A stretch of 64,000 nt of DNA from Nitrincola lacisaponensis. GTDB taxonomy: Bacteria; Pseudomonadota; Gammaproteobacteria; Pseudomonadales; Balneatricaceae. The translations under genes were made by a program, and so were the position numbers. Below the pieces are notes generated by a model that did no database searches, had not been told where the DNA came from, and was given only the letters and a program-made list of their open reading frames with translations. Below, in pieces: positions 51,374 to 63,487 of this stretch; position 1 is the first letter of the stretch; each line of letters begins with the position of its first letter. The DNA lies in contig NZ_JMSZ01000001.1 in assembly GCF_000691225.1 (NCBI RefSeq), positions 93,105 to 157,104 on the forward strand, read 5' to 3'.

Positions 51374-51925
51374 TTAGCGAATCAGCGGGTCTGTCTTGAT
51401 CCCTTCTTCCAGCCCTTCTGTCCGTCTGGGTGCACTGCCTGGTTGCATCGGATCGGTACGCATATTCTCCAACATACGGTCTGCTGTCACACCGACAGAG
51501 CGTACCTGAACACGCAATGTATGCTCTTCCCCACGATCAAAATGCAACGTCAGATTAAAGCGACTGCCAGGGCGCAGATTGGACTGTATACCTTCCAACA
51601 TCAGGTACAAACCTGAATTTTCAAGATTAACGGTCACCCCTACCGGTAACTCAACACGTTCAATATAGCTGACCCGCATGCGATTGTTCGCCTGAGTCAA
51701 AGCCTGAATACTGACCTGATCAGCAATTTCAGTCGACGCACCGATTAACTGACGTGGTGAATCAGATAAATTGGTAATACTCAGATAAACCGGTGCACGA
51801 TCGAGACCGGGGACTGCAAAATTCGGGGTCCAGGCACTGTCTGTATAGATTCTCGCAGCCATTAATTGACTGGAAAACACCATCGAAAGCAGTAATACGC
51901 CAATTAAACGCAAAGTTCCTGTCAT
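51374..51925 (-). CDS. secreted PCuAC-like protein with degenerate copper motif
   Basis: A 183-residue protein with a signal peptide (about 1-24, ending QLMAARI). The mature part follows the PCu(A)C/DUF461 copper-chaperone layout: APVYLSITNLSD, LIGASTEIADQVSIQAL, VELPVGVTVNLENSGLYLMLEGIQ and LTLHFDRG. In true PCuAC proteins the motif H-x10-M-x21-H-x-M binds Cu(I). Here the first His is Gln (SIQAL) and the second His-x-Met pair is Tyr-Leu-Met, so high-affinity copper binding is doubtful. A hydrophilic tail of about 45 residues is unusual. It borders the origin region. Confidence 0.75.
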   Translation of the reverse strand: MTGTLRLIGVLLLSMVFSSQLMAARIYTDSAWTPNFAVPGLDRAPVYLSITNLSDSPRQLIGASTEIADQVSIQALTQANNRMRVSYIERVELPVGVTVNLENSGLYLMLEGIQSNLRPGSRFNLTLHFDRGEEHTLRVQVRSVGVTADRMLENMRTDPMQPGSAPRRTEGLEEGIKTDPLIR

Positions 51926-52490
51926 GATTCACTCCTGATTAATGGGGGATTTCCCTTATTCGAGGCTAGTGTATCTCAGTTTGTCCACACTTCCCAATTC
52001 GATTTTAGTCGTTTGTTTTTAATGGTAATGTGGATAAAACTACAGTTTAATCACATGTTATGCATGCTATACACACAGTAATATGCTGAAAAAATACTTA
52101 TACACATCTACATGTGAATAATATGTATAATTTATTGGTGTAACCTCTTTGGAAACTTGTGAACAAATCTGGCTGTGAATAACTCGATGTTTTGTGCACA
52201 GCCTCTGTACATGCCCCACACACCCTCAGTACCCTGCTGACAACAGGGTTACCATTGATATAATCAATTGATATTAAATATAAATTTAAGCTTTTAAACA
52301 GAAAACAGCGGTACTATACATAATCATCACAATAATCCTCTTTTCTTAAATCTCTTTATATTTCTATAAATTCGTACAATTCAAAGACTGATCATTTTTT
52401 GACCATTCCTTATCCTTGCGCAGAACGGTATACTTAGCCCCCCTGAAACAAACGCCTGGCTGTCAGGCTTTTTCCAAACGGTGATAATGA
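51926..52490. other. oriC: oriC candidate: gene-free AT-rich region with clustered DnaA boxes
   Basis: This 565-bp region holds no gene. DnaA-box matches: TTATCCACA (minus, 52029-52037), TTATACACA (plus, 52098-52106), TTATTCACA (minus, 52113-52121 and 52174-52182) and one-mismatch boxes at 51981-51989, 52158-52166 and 52192-52200. A very AT-rich segment (about 52255-52400) follows the boxes on the mnmG side, the expected place for unwinding. Only one GATC is visible, so it differs from enteric oriC. In E. coli and Vibrio oriC lies next to mnmG (gidA). Strand composition changes sign here. Confidence 0.8.
52454..52473 (+). terminator. intrinsic-terminator-like hairpin in the mnmG leader
   Basis: GCCTG-GCTGT-CAGGC is followed by five T, ending 17 bases before the mnmG ATG. 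It would act on transcripts crossing oriC into mnmG, either as an attenuator or to keep origin transcription in check. The stem is only 5 bp, so its strength is uncertain. Confidence 0.45.
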
Positions 52491-54392
52491 ATGGTGGATT
52501 ACCCCGATCGCTTTGATGTCATAGTCATAGGTGGTGGCCATGCCGGTACTGAAGCGGCACTGGCTGCTGCTCGCATGGGCGTCAACACGCTGTTACTGAC
52601 CCATAACATCGAAACTCTCGGGCAGATGTCCTGTAACCCGGCAATTGGCGGGATTGGAAAAAGTCATCTGGTCAAAGAGATTGATGCTCTGGATGGCGCT
52701 ATGGCTCGGGCTACTGACTTGGGCGGTATTCAGTTCCGTACCCTGAACGCCCGTAAAGGCCCAGCTGTGCGGGCTACCCGTGCCCAGGCTGACCGGATTC
52801 TGTATAAAGCGGCGATTCGCCAGCAGTTGGAGAACCAGCCCAACTTGCAAATTTTTCAGCAAGCAGCAGATGACCTGATTGTTGAACAGGATCAAGTACG
52901 CGGTGTAGTCACCCAAAGTGGTATACGTTTTCATGCCCGAGCGGTCGTGTTGACAGCAGGTACCTTCCTGGGAGGTGTGATTCATATCGGCCTGGAGCAA
53001 TACCAGGGTGGTCGTGCCGGCGATCCGCCATCAGTTGCGCTGGCGCGTCGTTTACGTGAGTTACCTTTCCGGGTTGAACGTCTGAAAACCGGTACTCCAC
53101 CTCGCATTGATGCCCGCAGTGTCGACTTTTCAGTGATGCAGGAGCAGCCTGGAGATACACCAACTCCGGTTATGTCCTATCTGGGACGGGTAGAAGATCA
53201 TCCACGTCAGATCAGTTGTTATATTACCCATACCAATCTGCGGACCCACGACATTATTCGCGGTGGTCTGGATCGTTCACCGATGTACAGTGGCGTGATT
53301 GAGGGTATCGGTCCGCGTTATTGCCCTTCGATTGAAGACAAGATTCACCGCTTTGCCGACAAGGATCAACATCAGATCTTTATTGAGCCTGAAGGGCTGA
53401 CGACCCATGAGCTGTATCCCAACGGCATCTCCACCAGTTTACCCTTTGATGTGCAGCTGGAGCTGGTACGTTCCATTCGTGGCCTGGAAAAAGCCCATAT
53501 CACCCGCCCTGGATATGCCATAGAGTATGATTATTTCAATCCGCAGGATCTGAAGCATACACTGGAAACCCGTTTTATATCCGGCCTCTACTTTGCCGGT
53601 CAGATCAACGGTACAACCGGTTATGAAGAAGCCGGTGCGCAGGGATTGTTGGCTGGCATGAATGCAGCATTGCAGGTTCAGGAAAAAGAGCAGTGGTATC
53701 CGCGTCGTGATGAAGCCTATATTGGTGTTCTGGTTGATGATCTGATTACCCACGGTACCTCTGAACCCTATCGCATGTTTACCAGTCGTGCGGAATACCG
53801 CCTGGTGCTGCGAGAAGACAATGCGGATATGCGTTTGACCGAAAAAGGACGCCAGCTCGGACTGGTGTCAGATGAGCGCTGGGCTGCCTTTGAACGCAAA
53901 CGTGAAGCCATTGTTCAGGAAAAGCAGCGTCTGGAAACCACCTGGATACAGCCAGCCTCTCCAGAAGCTCAGGTCTTGCAGCAACATCTTCAGACGCCAC
54001 TGTCACGCGAATACAGTCTGGCTGACCTGATTCGTCGACCGGAATTAAATTATGCTGATGTCGCTGAGCTGCGTGGCCAGGGTGTCACCGACCCTGCTGT
54101 CGCAGAACAGGTCGAAGTCGAGTTCAAGTATGCCGGTTACATTGAGCGTCAGCGCGGTGAAATTGAGCAGATGCGCAAGCAGGAAAATACTCCCCTGCCT
54201 GATGATCTGGATTATGCCCAGGTCGGTGGACTTTCGAATGAATTACGTAGCAAGCTGGAAGCTGTCAGACCGGTCAGTATCGCCCAGGCATCTCGAATTC
54301 AGGGGATGACACCCGCTGCAATTTCTTTGTTGCTGGTGTATCTGAAAAAACGGCAACTGGCTTTCAAACAGGCTCGAGCAGCAGCACTATGA
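52491..54392 (+). CDS. mnmG: tRNA uridine-5-carboxymethylaminomethyl modification enzyme MnmG
   Basis: MnmG (GidA) is the FAD-dependent partner of MnmE in wobble-uridine modification. The 633-residue protein has the FAD motif [57 protein letters not shown] and the C-terminal [14 protein letters not shown] with the tRNA-binding tail rich in Lys and Gln. The length is normal. It begins directly after the oriC candidate and overlaps rsmG by four bases (ATGA), so mnmG-rsmG-parA-parB form an operon. Confidence 0.98.
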   Translation: MVDYPDRFDVIVIGGGHAGTEAALAAARMGVNTLLLTHNIETLGQMSCNPAIGGIGKSHLVKEIDALDGAMARATDLGGIQFRTLNARKGPAVRATRAQADRILYKAAIRQQLENQPNLQIFQQAADDLIVEQDQVRGVVTQSGIRFHARAVVLTAGTFLGGVIHIGLEQYQGGRAGDPPSVALARRLRELPFRVERLKTGTPPRIDARSVDFSVMQEQPGDTPTPVMSYLGRVEDHPRQISCYITHTNLRTHDIIRGGLDRSPMYSGVIEGIGPRYCPSIEDKIHRFADKDQHQIFIEPEGLTTHELYPNGISTSLPFDVQLELVRSIRGLEKAHITRPGYAIEYDYFNPQDLKHTLETRFISGLYFAGQINGTTGYEEAGAQGLLAGMNAALQVQEKEQWYPRRDEAYIGVLVDDLITHGTSEPYRMFTSRAEYRLVLREDNADMRLTEKGRQLGLVSDERWAAFERKREAIVQEKQRLETTWIQPASPEAQVLQQHLQTPLSREYSLADLIRRPELNYADVAELRGQGVTDPAVAEQVEVEFKYAGYIERQRGEIEQMRKQENTPLPDDLDYAQVGGLSNELRSKLEAVRPVSIAQASRIQGMTPAAISLLLVYLKKRQLAFKQARAAAL

Positions 54393-55012
54393 AGGATTAT
54401 TCGGCGCAGCTGGCCCGCCAATTACAGCAGATGGGTCTGACTATTACTGCTGAACAGCAACAGCAGTTAATCGCTTACCTGGAGCTGCTGATTAAATGGA
54501 ATAAAGCCTATAACCTGACAGCTGTACGGGACCCTCAGGAGATGATTAGCCGTCACCTGGCTGACAGTCTGAGTATTCTGCCTTATGTTGAGGGCCAGCG
54601 TATTATTGATGTTGGCAGTGGCCCGGGACTGCCCGGTATCCCCCTGGCCATCTGTAAACCCGACTGCCAGATCACCACTATCGACAGCAATGGCAAGAAG
54701 ACCCGCTTTCAGCAGCAGGTTAAACTGGAGCTGGGATTAACCAATCTCACGGTGGTTCACAGTCGTGTTGAGGCATATAAACCCGAGCCGTTTGATGCGG
54801 TGATCTCCAGAGCTTTCGCGTCCTTGAACGATATGCTCGACTGGACACATCACCTCTGTGCCGATAAGGGTATTTTTCTTGCCATGAAAGGCCTGTATCC
54901 TGAACAGGAAATCAGTACGCTACGGAACGGCTTTTGTGTCAAACAGACTCATTCGCTGAGTGTTCCGGAGTGTGATGCTGAGCGACATCTGCTGATACTC
55001 GGGAGAGCTTGA
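54389..55012 (+). CDS. rsmG: 16S rRNA (guanine-527-N7)-methyltransferase RsmG
   Basis: RsmG (GidB) methylates G527 of 16S rRNA. The 207-residue protein has an N-terminal helical region ending with [18 protein letters not shown], the S-adenosylmethionine motif [18 protein letters not shown] (about 72-89) and [18 protein letters not shown]. All match the family. It is coupled to mnmG by an ATGA overlap, and the parA frame begins within its last bases. Loss of this gene gives low-level streptomycin resistance in other bacteria; nothing abnormal is seen here. Confidence 0.98.
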   Translation: MKDYSAQLARQLQQMGLTITAEQQQQLIAYLELLIKWNKAYNLTAVRDPQEMISRHLADSLSILPYVEGQRIIDVGSGPGLPGIPLAICKPDCQITTIDSNGKKTRFQQQVKLELGLTNLTVVHSRVEAYKPEPFDAVISRAFASLNDMLDWTHHLCADKGIFLAMKGLYPEQEISTLRNGFCVKQTHSLSVPECDAERHLLILGRA

Positions 55013-55014
55013 CG

Positions 55015-55830
55015 GTGGCTAAGATTCTCACAATTACCAATCAGAAAGGTGGTGTTGGTAAAACCACAACCTGTGTCAATCTTGCAGCCTCCTTGGCTGC
55101 GACCAAAAAGCGCGTGCTGTTGATCGACCTGGACCCCCAGGGGAATGCAACCATGGGGAGCGGCGTCGACAAACATGAACTGGAAGGTTCATCCTATGAG
55201 CTGCTGACCGGTGCCATGAGTGCGGAAGACTGTATTCGTCGCGGATTGCCTGGTGGATTTGATATTATAGGTGCCAATGGCGATCTGACGGCGGCAGAAG
55301 TTGAACTGCTGCAATTGCCGCGTCGCGAGTTCCGTCTGAAAATGGCGTTGATGCCGCTGGCTGACCGTTATGATTTTATCCTGCTGGACAACCCCCCCTC
55401 CTTGAACCTGCTGACTGTTAATGCTCTGTCAGCCTCGGCCGGTGTTTTGATACCCATGCAGTGTGAGTATTACGCTCTGGAAGGGATCAGTGCCCTGATC
55501 GGTACCATCGACAAGATTCACAAGCGACTGAACCCTGAACTCAAAATTGAGGGTATCCTGCGCACCATGTTTGATCCACGTATGAGTCTGACGCGTGATG
55601 TGTCGGTGCATCTGGTGGAGTATTTTGGTGACAAGGTGTATCGCACGGTCATTCCGCGTAATGTGCGTCTGGCTGAAGCTCCGAGTCATGGCTTGCCGGT
55701 ACTGCAATATGATAAAAGCTCACGTGGTGCGTTGTCCTACCTGGCTTTGGCTGGTGAATTGATTCGTCGTACCGAAGCTGAGCAGAAACAGGCCGTTGAA
55801 CAACAACCCGAAACACAGGAAGCAGAATAA
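55015..55830 (+). CDS. parA: chromosome partitioning ATPase ParA (Soj)
   Basis: ParA moves ParB-parS complexes and so separates the replicated origins. The deviant Walker A motif KGGVGKTT lies at about residues 10-17 (ITNQKGGVGKTTTCVNLA), Walker B is LIDLDPQGN, and FILLDNPPSLN follows. A GTG at 55015 (MAKILTITN) is preferred, giving 271 residues; a TTG at 55009 would add two. GGGAGAG supplies the ribosome-binding site within the end of rsmG. It is followed directly by parB. Confidence 0.96.
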   Translation: MAKILTITNQKGGVGKTTTCVNLAASLAATKKRVLLIDLDPQGNATMGSGVDKHELEGSSYELLTGAMSAEDCIRRGLPGGFDIIGANGDLTAAEVELLQLPRREFRLKMALMPLADRYDFILLDNPPSLNLLTVNALSASAGVLIPMQCEYYALEGISALIGTIDKIHKRLNPELKIEGILRTMFDPRMSLTRDVSVHLVEYFGDKVYRTVIPRNVRLAEAPSHGLPVLQYDKSSRGALSYLALAGELIRRTEAEQKQAVEQQPETQEAE

Positions 55831-56732
55831 TGGTGGTGAAAAAGCGTGGTCTGGGACGAGGTCTGGATGCCTTGTTGTCAGGGATGTCGGATGACACTGA
55901 ATCACCGCTGCATGAAGCTGCTGAACCCTTGTCCACTCAGGGTGAGCTGCAGCATATGGATATCAACCGTATTGAACGTGGGCGTTATCAGCCGCGTCGT
56001 GATATGGAACCTCAGGCACTGGAAGAGCTGGCTGAATCGATTCGCGCGCAGGGTGTCATGCAGCCCATCGTAGTGCGTCCCATCGCTGACAATCGCTATG
56101 AAATCATTGCCGGTGAACGCCGCTGGCGGGCAACCCAGATGGCTGGATTGAGCACAATTCCGACGATCATCCGGGATGTGCCTGACGAAGCGGCGATTGC
56201 CATGGCGCTGATTGAAAACATTCAGCGCGAGAACCTCAATCCGATGGAAGAAGCGGTCGCCCTGCACCGGTTACAAACCGAGTTTGAGCTGACGCAACAA
56301 CAGGTTGCTGATGCCGTGGGTAAATCCCGCTCCACCATTGCTAACCTGCTGCGTCTGATGAACCTGACAGAAGATGTCAGAAAAATGCTCGAGTATGGCG
56401 ATCTGGAAATGGGCCATGCCCGTGCTTTGCTGGGGCTGGAAGGTGAACAACAGGTTGAGGCGGCTGCGCAGGTGGTATCACGCGCCCTGTCTGTACGCGA
56501 AACTGAACTGCTGGTGAAAAAATATCAGTCAGGTGAAATTTCCAGAAAACCAACAGCGCCGGTTCAGAATGAAACCTTCAAAGAAATTTCCGGGTTGCTG
56601 TCACGTCATTTTTCAGCACCGGTGAAGATCGCAGCCAGTGCACAGGGCAAAGGAAAAATCAGTATCAGTTTCAACTCTCAAGAACAACTTGACGCCATTC
56701 TGGCCCGGTTGGATACGGCTCAGGATATCTGA
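55830..56732 (+). CDS. parB: chromosome partitioning protein ParB (Spo0J)
   Basis: ParB is a CTP-dependent clamp that loads at parS. The 300-residue protein has the N-terminal ParB/Srx domain with NRYEIIAGERRWRATQM (GERRxRA box) and LIENIQRENLNPMEEAVALH. Its HTH is LTQQQVADAVGKSRSTIANL, and the C-terminal dimerisation part contains FNSQEQLDAILARLD. Its ATG overlaps the parA stop (TAATG). A matching parS site was not recognised in the window by eye. The sequence is complete. Confidence 0.97.
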   Translation: MVVKKRGLGRGLDALLSGMSDDTESPLHEAAEPLSTQGELQHMDINRIERGRYQPRRDMEPQALEELAESIRAQGVMQPIVVRPIADNRYEIIAGERRWRATQMAGLSTIPTIIRDVPDEAAIAMALIENIQRENLNPMEEAVALHRLQTEFELTQQQVADAVGKSRSTIANLLRLMNLTEDVRKMLEYGDLEMGHARALLGLEGEQQVEAAAQVVSRALSVRETELLVKKYQSGEISRKPTAPVQNETFKEISGLLSRHFSAPVKIAASAQGKGKISISFNSQEQLDAILARLDTAQDI

Positions 56733-56784
56733 GTCCTTAGGGGTTAAATCTTAAGACCTTAGTAACAGAGAAGCGCTATATCTG

Positions 56785-56813
56785 TTGAGTCATCAGGCCT
56801 AAACCCCTATAAT
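56785..56813 (+). promoter_or_regulatory. sigma70-type promoter of the ATP synthase operon
   Basis: TTGAGT (56785-56790) and a perfect TATAAT (56808-56813) are separated by 17 bases. The -10 ends 34 bases before the atpI ATG and lies between parB and atpI, where the atp operon promoter is expected. Confidence 0.75.
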
Positions 56814-56847
56814 CCCCGGACTTAACATCGGGCTGCAGTTGGAACTC

Positions 56848-57297
56848 ATGAGCCAGGATCAGGAGAAACGAATAGAATCTGCTGGTTTGGCGTCAAACGC
56901 AGGCAGAAGTAAACAGAGTCGCCGCTTTGCAATGCAGTACTTTCGCATACTGTTGGTGCAGTTGGCTCTGACCTGCTTGCTGGCGTTGCTACTGATGTTG
57001 AAAGATTTTGTGACAGCCTATTCTGCATTGATAGGCGGGCTTTTGTATCTGATGCCCGCAGGCTGGTTTTCACTCAGAGTATTGGTAAAAAACACAGCAC
57101 AGACGCCACGCGAAATACTGGCCAACATGTATATCAGTGAAACCGTAAAGGTTTTGTTGGCCGTGGCACTGTTCAGTCTGGTGTTCATGCTGGTTGAGCC
57201 GCTGAATGCCGGCGCGCTGTTTGTGACGTATATCCTGTTGCAGGTCACCGGTTGGTATCTGCAACTGAAACTGAATCAACGATTTCTGAAACTTTGA
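56848..57297 (+). CDS. atpI: ATP synthase protein I
   Basis: AtpI is a small membrane protein that helps assemble the c-ring. It has 149 residues from ATG 56848; a TTG at 56839 would add three. The polar first 35 residues are followed by four hydrophobic segments (about 36-56, 62-80, 97-115 and 118-138), the usual AtpI layout, with LIGGLLYLMPAGWFSLRV in the middle. Sequence conservation in this family is low, so position before atpB and the topology carry most of the weight. Confidence 0.92.
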   Translation: MSQDQEKRIESAGLASNAGRSKQSRRFAMQYFRILLVQLALTCLLALLLMLKDFVTAYSALIGGLLYLMPAGWFSLRVLVKNTAQTPREILANMYISETVKVLLAVALFSLVFMLVEPLNAGALFVTYILLQVTGWYLQLKLNQRFLKL

Positions 57298-57307
57298 CTG
57301 AGAGTAG

Positions 57308-58152
<845 letters not shown>

Positions 58153-58192
58153 CAAACATTAAAAACGAGTTTTCAATTCACTTTAACCTTAA

Positions 58193-58435
<243 letters not shown>

Positions 58436-58510
58436 TAGCCGGTAATTATACCTTTTGGGGCTGACCCTGCCGGGTCCTAACCATACAAATCAACCGCGAG
58501 GGGTAATGGC

Positions 58511-58981
58511 GTGAATATTAATCTCACCATCATTGGTCAGGCCATAGCATTCGCCATTTTTGTCATGTTCTGCATGAAGTATGTATGGCCGCCGATTACG
58601 GCTGCCATGGCAGAACGCAAAAAGAAGATTGCCGAAGGTTTGGATGCAGCTGACCGTGCTGAACGTGATCTGCGACTCGCTCAAGAGCGTGCCGCTGACG
58701 ATCTGCGTGAAAGCAAAGTACAGGCTGCTGCTATCATAGAACAGGCCAACAAGCGCGCTAACCTGATAATCGAAGAGGCAAAAGAGCAGGCTCGTGAAGA
58801 AGCCAACCGTGTGAAAGCGGCTGCTCAGGCTGAACTGAACCAGGAAATCAACCAGGCTCGCGAAGCTCTTCGTGCCCAGGTTGTTGTTCTGGCAGTTGCC
58901 GGTGCTGAAAAGATATTGGAAGCCTCTGTTGACCAAAAAGCACATGCCAAGCTGGTTGAAAAACTGGCCGCTGAGCTTTAA
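58511..58981 (+). CDS. atpF: ATP synthase Fo subunit b
   Basis: Subunit b forms the peripheral stalk. A single N-terminal transmembrane segment (about 4-26, [18 protein letters not shown]) includes the usual [18 protein letters not shown] exit, followed by a long charged helix rich in Ala, Glu and Lys to the end. It has 156 residues, equal to E. coli. It begins 75 bases after atpE and ends nine bases before the first possible atpH start. Confidence 0.98.
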   Translation: MNINLTIIGQAIAFAIFVMFCMKYVWPPITAAMAERKKKIAEGLDAADRAERDLRLAQERAADDLRESKVQAAAIIEQANKRANLIIEEAKEQAREEANRVKAAAQAELNQEINQAREALRAQVVVLAVAGAEKILEASVDQKAHAKLVEKLAAEL

Positions 58982-58993
58982 GCGAGGTTTATG

Positions 58994-59530
58994 ATGGCTG
59001 AACTCAACACAATCGCACGGCCTTATACCAAAGCAGCGTTTGACTATGCGCTGAATAAGGGCGGCCTCGATCAGTGGTCAGAAATGCTGGCATTTACGGC
59101 GCTTGTCGTGAATGACAGTGACATGAAGCGAGTTCTTGGAACGCCTTCACTGAGTGCGGAGCAGAAAGCACAGCTGATTATTTCAGTCTGTGAAAAAAAT
59201 CTGGACGAAGCAGGACAGAATTTTATTCACCTGCTGGCTGAAAATGGCCGTCTGGCACTGCTTCCAAAAATCTCAGTGCAGTTTGATCAGCTTAAAGCCG
59301 ATCATGAAATGTCAGTCGATGTTGATCTGACAACAGCGTATGAACTGGATCAACAACTGGTTGATAAACTGGCTCAAGCACTGCGCTCCAAACTGGGACG
59401 CGAAGTGAAAGTGACCTCTCGGGTGGATCAGTCCATTCTGGGTGGCGTCATCCTTCGCGCAAATGACCTTGTGATCGACGGTTCGGTTCGCGCGAGACTG
59501 GCGAAACTGGCCGAAGCGATGAATTCCTGA
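58994..59530 (+). CDS. atpH: ATP synthase F1 subunit delta
   Basis: Subunit delta links the peripheral stalk to the F1 head. The start at the second ATG (58994, MAELNTIARPYTKAAFDYAL) matches the family N-terminus and has GAGG at good spacing, giving 178 residues. The central FIHLLAENGRLALLPKISVQF and the C-terminal VDQSILGGVILRANDLVIDG with SVRARLAKLAEAM are typical. It is co-directional in the atp operon. Confidence 0.97.
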   Translation: MAELNTIARPYTKAAFDYALNKGGLDQWSEMLAFTALVVNDSDMKRVLGTPSLSAEQKAQLIISVCEKNLDEAGQNFIHLLAENGRLALLPKISVQFDQLKADHEMSVDVDLTTAYELDQQLVDKLAQALRSKLGREVKVTSRVDQSILGGVILRANDLVIDGSVRARLAKLAEAMNS

Positions 59531-59545
59531 GTATGGGGAATAACA

Positions 59546-61090
59546 ATGCAGCAACTGAATCCATCTGAGATCAGCGAGATTCTCAAGAAGCGCATCGAAA
59601 AGCTCGACGTGTCTTCTGAAGCCCGTAATGAGGGCACAATCGTAAGCGTATCTGATGGTATCATCCTGATTCACGGTCTGGCCGACGTAATGTACGGCGA
59701 AATGATCGAATTCCCGGGTGGTATCTATGGTATGGCTCTGAACCTTGAGCGCGACTCTGTCGGTGCCGTGGTTCTGGGTGACTATCAAGGTCTGGTAGAG
59801 GGCATGACTGCTCGCTGCACAGGCCGTATTCTGGAAGTCCCCGTCGGTCCTGAACTGCTCGGTCGCGTTGTAGACGCACTGGGTAACCCGGTCGATGGCA
59901 AGGGCCCCATTGAAGCTAAACTGAGCGATCCGGTCGAAAAAGTGGCACCGGGTGTTATCGATCGTAAATCGGTAGATCAGCCTGTTCAGACAGGTCTGAA
60001 AGCGATCGATGCCATGGTACCGGTCGGTCGTGGTCAGCGTGAGCTGATCATCGGTGACCGTCAGATCGGTAAGTCAGCAATCGCAATTGATGCGATCATC
60101 AACCAGAAAGGTACCGGCATCAAGTGTATCTACGTAGCGATCGGACAGAAACAGTCCACCATTGCTAACGTGGTACGCAAGCTTGAAGAGCACGGTGCGA
60201 TGGATCACACCATCGTTGTAGCCGCTGGTGCTGCTGACCCTGCTTCCATGTTGTTCCTGGCACCTTATGCCGGTTGCTCCATGGGTGAATATTTCCGCGA
60301 CCGCGGTGAAGATGCACTGATCATCTATGATGATCTGACCAAGCAGGCCTGGGCTTATCGCCAGATCTCCCTGCTGCTGCGTCGTCCACCGGGTCGTGAA
60401 GCTTATCCTGGTGACGTGTTCTATCTTCACTCTCGTTTGCTTGAGCGTGCTGCTCGTGTTAACGAAGATTATGTTGAGAAGTTCACCAAGGGTGAAGTCA
60501 AAGGTAAAACCGGTTCATTGACAGCGCTGCCTGTAATCGAGACTCAGGGTGGAGACGTTTCGGCGTTCGTACCAACCAACGTTATCTCGATCACTGATGG
60601 TCAGATCTTCCTTGAATCCGACCTGTTCAACTCAGGTATCCGCCCGGCGATCAACGCGGGTCTGTCTGTATCCCGTGTAGGTGGTGCTGCGCAGACCAAG
60701 ATCATCAAAAAACTGGGTGGTGGTGTACGTCTGGCGCTGGCACAGTACCGTGAATTGGCTGCGTTTGCACAGTTTGCTTCCGATCTTGACGAAGCAACCC
60801 GTGCTCAGCTGGAGCATGGTCAGCGTGTTACCGAGCTGATGAAGCAGGCACAGTATTCTCCGATGTCCGTCGCTGAGATGGGTCTGAGTCTGTTCGCTGC
60901 CAACGAAGGCTTCCTGAAAGACGTAGAACTGAACAAAATCGGTGCTTTTGAAACTGCGCTGATCGGCTTCTTCAACAGCGAATTTGCTGACCTGATGAAG
61001 TCTATCAATGAATCCGGCGATTATAACGACGAGATTTCAGCGAAGTTCAAAGCCGGCATCGAGAAGTTCAAATCTACCCAGACTTGGTAA
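59546..61090 (+). CDS. atpA: ATP synthase F1 subunit alpha
   Basis: Alpha is the non-catalytic nucleotide-binding subunit of the F1 hexamer. The 514-residue protein has an N-terminal beta-barrel, the P-loop [14 protein letters not shown] (about 170-183), [20 protein letters not shown] and the signature [17 protein letters not shown]. Length and motifs are normal for gammaproteobacteria. The start ATG follows a GGGGAA site 15 bases after atpH. Confidence 0.99.
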   Translation: MQQLNPSEISEILKKRIEKLDVSSEARNEGTIVSVSDGIILIHGLADVMYGEMIEFPGGIYGMALNLERDSVGAVVLGDYQGLVEGMTARCTGRILEVPVGPELLGRVVDALGNPVDGKGPIEAKLSDPVEKVAPGVIDRKSVDQPVQTGLKAIDAMVPVGRGQRELIIGDRQIGKSAIAIDAIINQKGTGIKCIYVAIGQKQSTIANVVRKLEEHGAMDHTIVVAAGAADPASMLFLAPYAGCSMGEYFRDRGEDALIIYDDLTKQAWAYRQISLLLRRPPGREAYPGDVFYLHSRLLERAARVNEDYVEKFTKGEVKGKTGSLTALPVIETQGGDVSAFVPTNVISITDGQIFLESDLFNSGIRPAINAGLSVSRVGGAAQTKIIKKLGGGVRLALAQYRELAAFAQFASDLDEATRAQLEHGQRVTELMKQAQYSPMSVAEMGLSLFAANEGFLKDVELNKIGAFETALIGFFNSEFADLMKSINESGDYNDEISAKFKAGIEKFKSTQTW

Positions 61091-61168
61091 GTACTCGTCA
61101 GAGTAGTGGGTCTGCGGGTGCCATGCACCCGGCAGACCGGACACTGAGTTAGGAATAGAGGCGGAACT

Positions 61169-62038
61169 ATGGCAGTCGGAAAAGAGATTAAGACACAGAT
61201 TGCGAGCATTGGCAGCACGCGCAAAATTACCAGCGCCATGGAAATGGTGGCTGCGTCAAAAATGCGCAAAGCTCAGGACCGCATGAAGGCTTCCCGCCCG
61301 TACGCAAACGGCATCAAGAGCGTTATACATCACTTGGCAACAGCCAACCCTGAGTATAACCATCTGTACATGCAGGAACGTGAAGTGAAACGCGTCGGTT
61401 TTATCGTCGTGTCCACGGATCGTGGTCTGTGTGGTGGCTTGAACGTGAATACCTTCAAGGCAGCCGTCAGCGCTATGAAAGCGTACCATTCACAGAATGT
61501 CGAAATCGATATCTGTGCACTGGGAAACAAGGCGATTACCTTCTTCAAGAACTACGGCGGCAACGTGGTGGCAGCGAAAGGCCATCTCGGTGACACACCG
61601 GAACTGGCTGATCTGATCGGTTCAGTGAAAGTGATGCTGAGTGCATACGAGGAAGGCAGACTGGACAGAATATTCATCGTCTCGAATGAGTTCGTGAATA
61701 CCATGACCCAGAAGCCGACGGTCGAGCAGATTTTGCCTGCCAAGGCAGACGAAAGTGATACACATGAACAGCTCAAGCGCAGCTGGGACTACCTGTACGA
61801 GCCGGATGCCAAAGAGTTGCTTGAAGCACTCTTTATCCGTTACGTGGAATCAGTGGTTTACCAGGGTGTGATTGAGAATATCGCCTGTGAGCAGGCAGCA
61901 CGTATGTTGGCGATGAAAAACGCAACAGATAATGCTGGCGACCTTATTGATGAGCTGCAAATGGTATACAACAAAGCTCGTCAGGCGGCTATCACTCAGG
62001 AAATATCTGAGATCGTCAGTGGTGCTGCTGCTGTATAG
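61169..62038 (+). CDS. atpG: ATP synthase F1 subunit gamma
   Basis: Gamma is the central rotor shaft. The 289-residue protein shows the conserved N-terminal helix [20 protein letters not shown] followed by [16 protein letters not shown], the middle [13 protein letters not shown], and the C-terminal helix [20 protein letters not shown] with [20 protein letters not shown]. Both coiled-coil helices are complete. It follows atpA after 78 bases with AGGAATAGAGG upstream. Confidence 0.99.
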   Translation: MAVGKEIKTQIASIGSTRKITSAMEMVAASKMRKAQDRMKASRPYANGIKSVIHHLATANPEYNHLYMQEREVKRVGFIVVSTDRGLCGGLNVNTFKAAVSAMKAYHSQNVEIDICALGNKAITFFKNYGGNVVAAKGHLGDTPELADLIGSVKVMLSAYEEGRLDRIFIVSNEFVNTMTQKPTVEQILPAKADESDTHEQLKRSWDYLYEPDAKELLEALFIRYVESVVYQGVIENIACEQAARMLAMKNATDNAGDLIDELQMVYNKARQAAITQEISEIVSGAAAV

Positions 62039-62063
62039 TGCAGTGAACAGGTTTAAACGTTGA

Positions 62064-63455
<1,392 letters not shown>

Positions 63456-63487
63456 GTTCTGGCGGAACCTTTTAAGAGGTAATCAAC

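Noticed and set aside
55009..56732. A parS site near parAB
   Set aside because: CACGTG cores seen in the window (for example 12907-12912) lack the flanking TGTTTC/GAAACA arms; no convincing site was found by eye, although a computed search could still find one.
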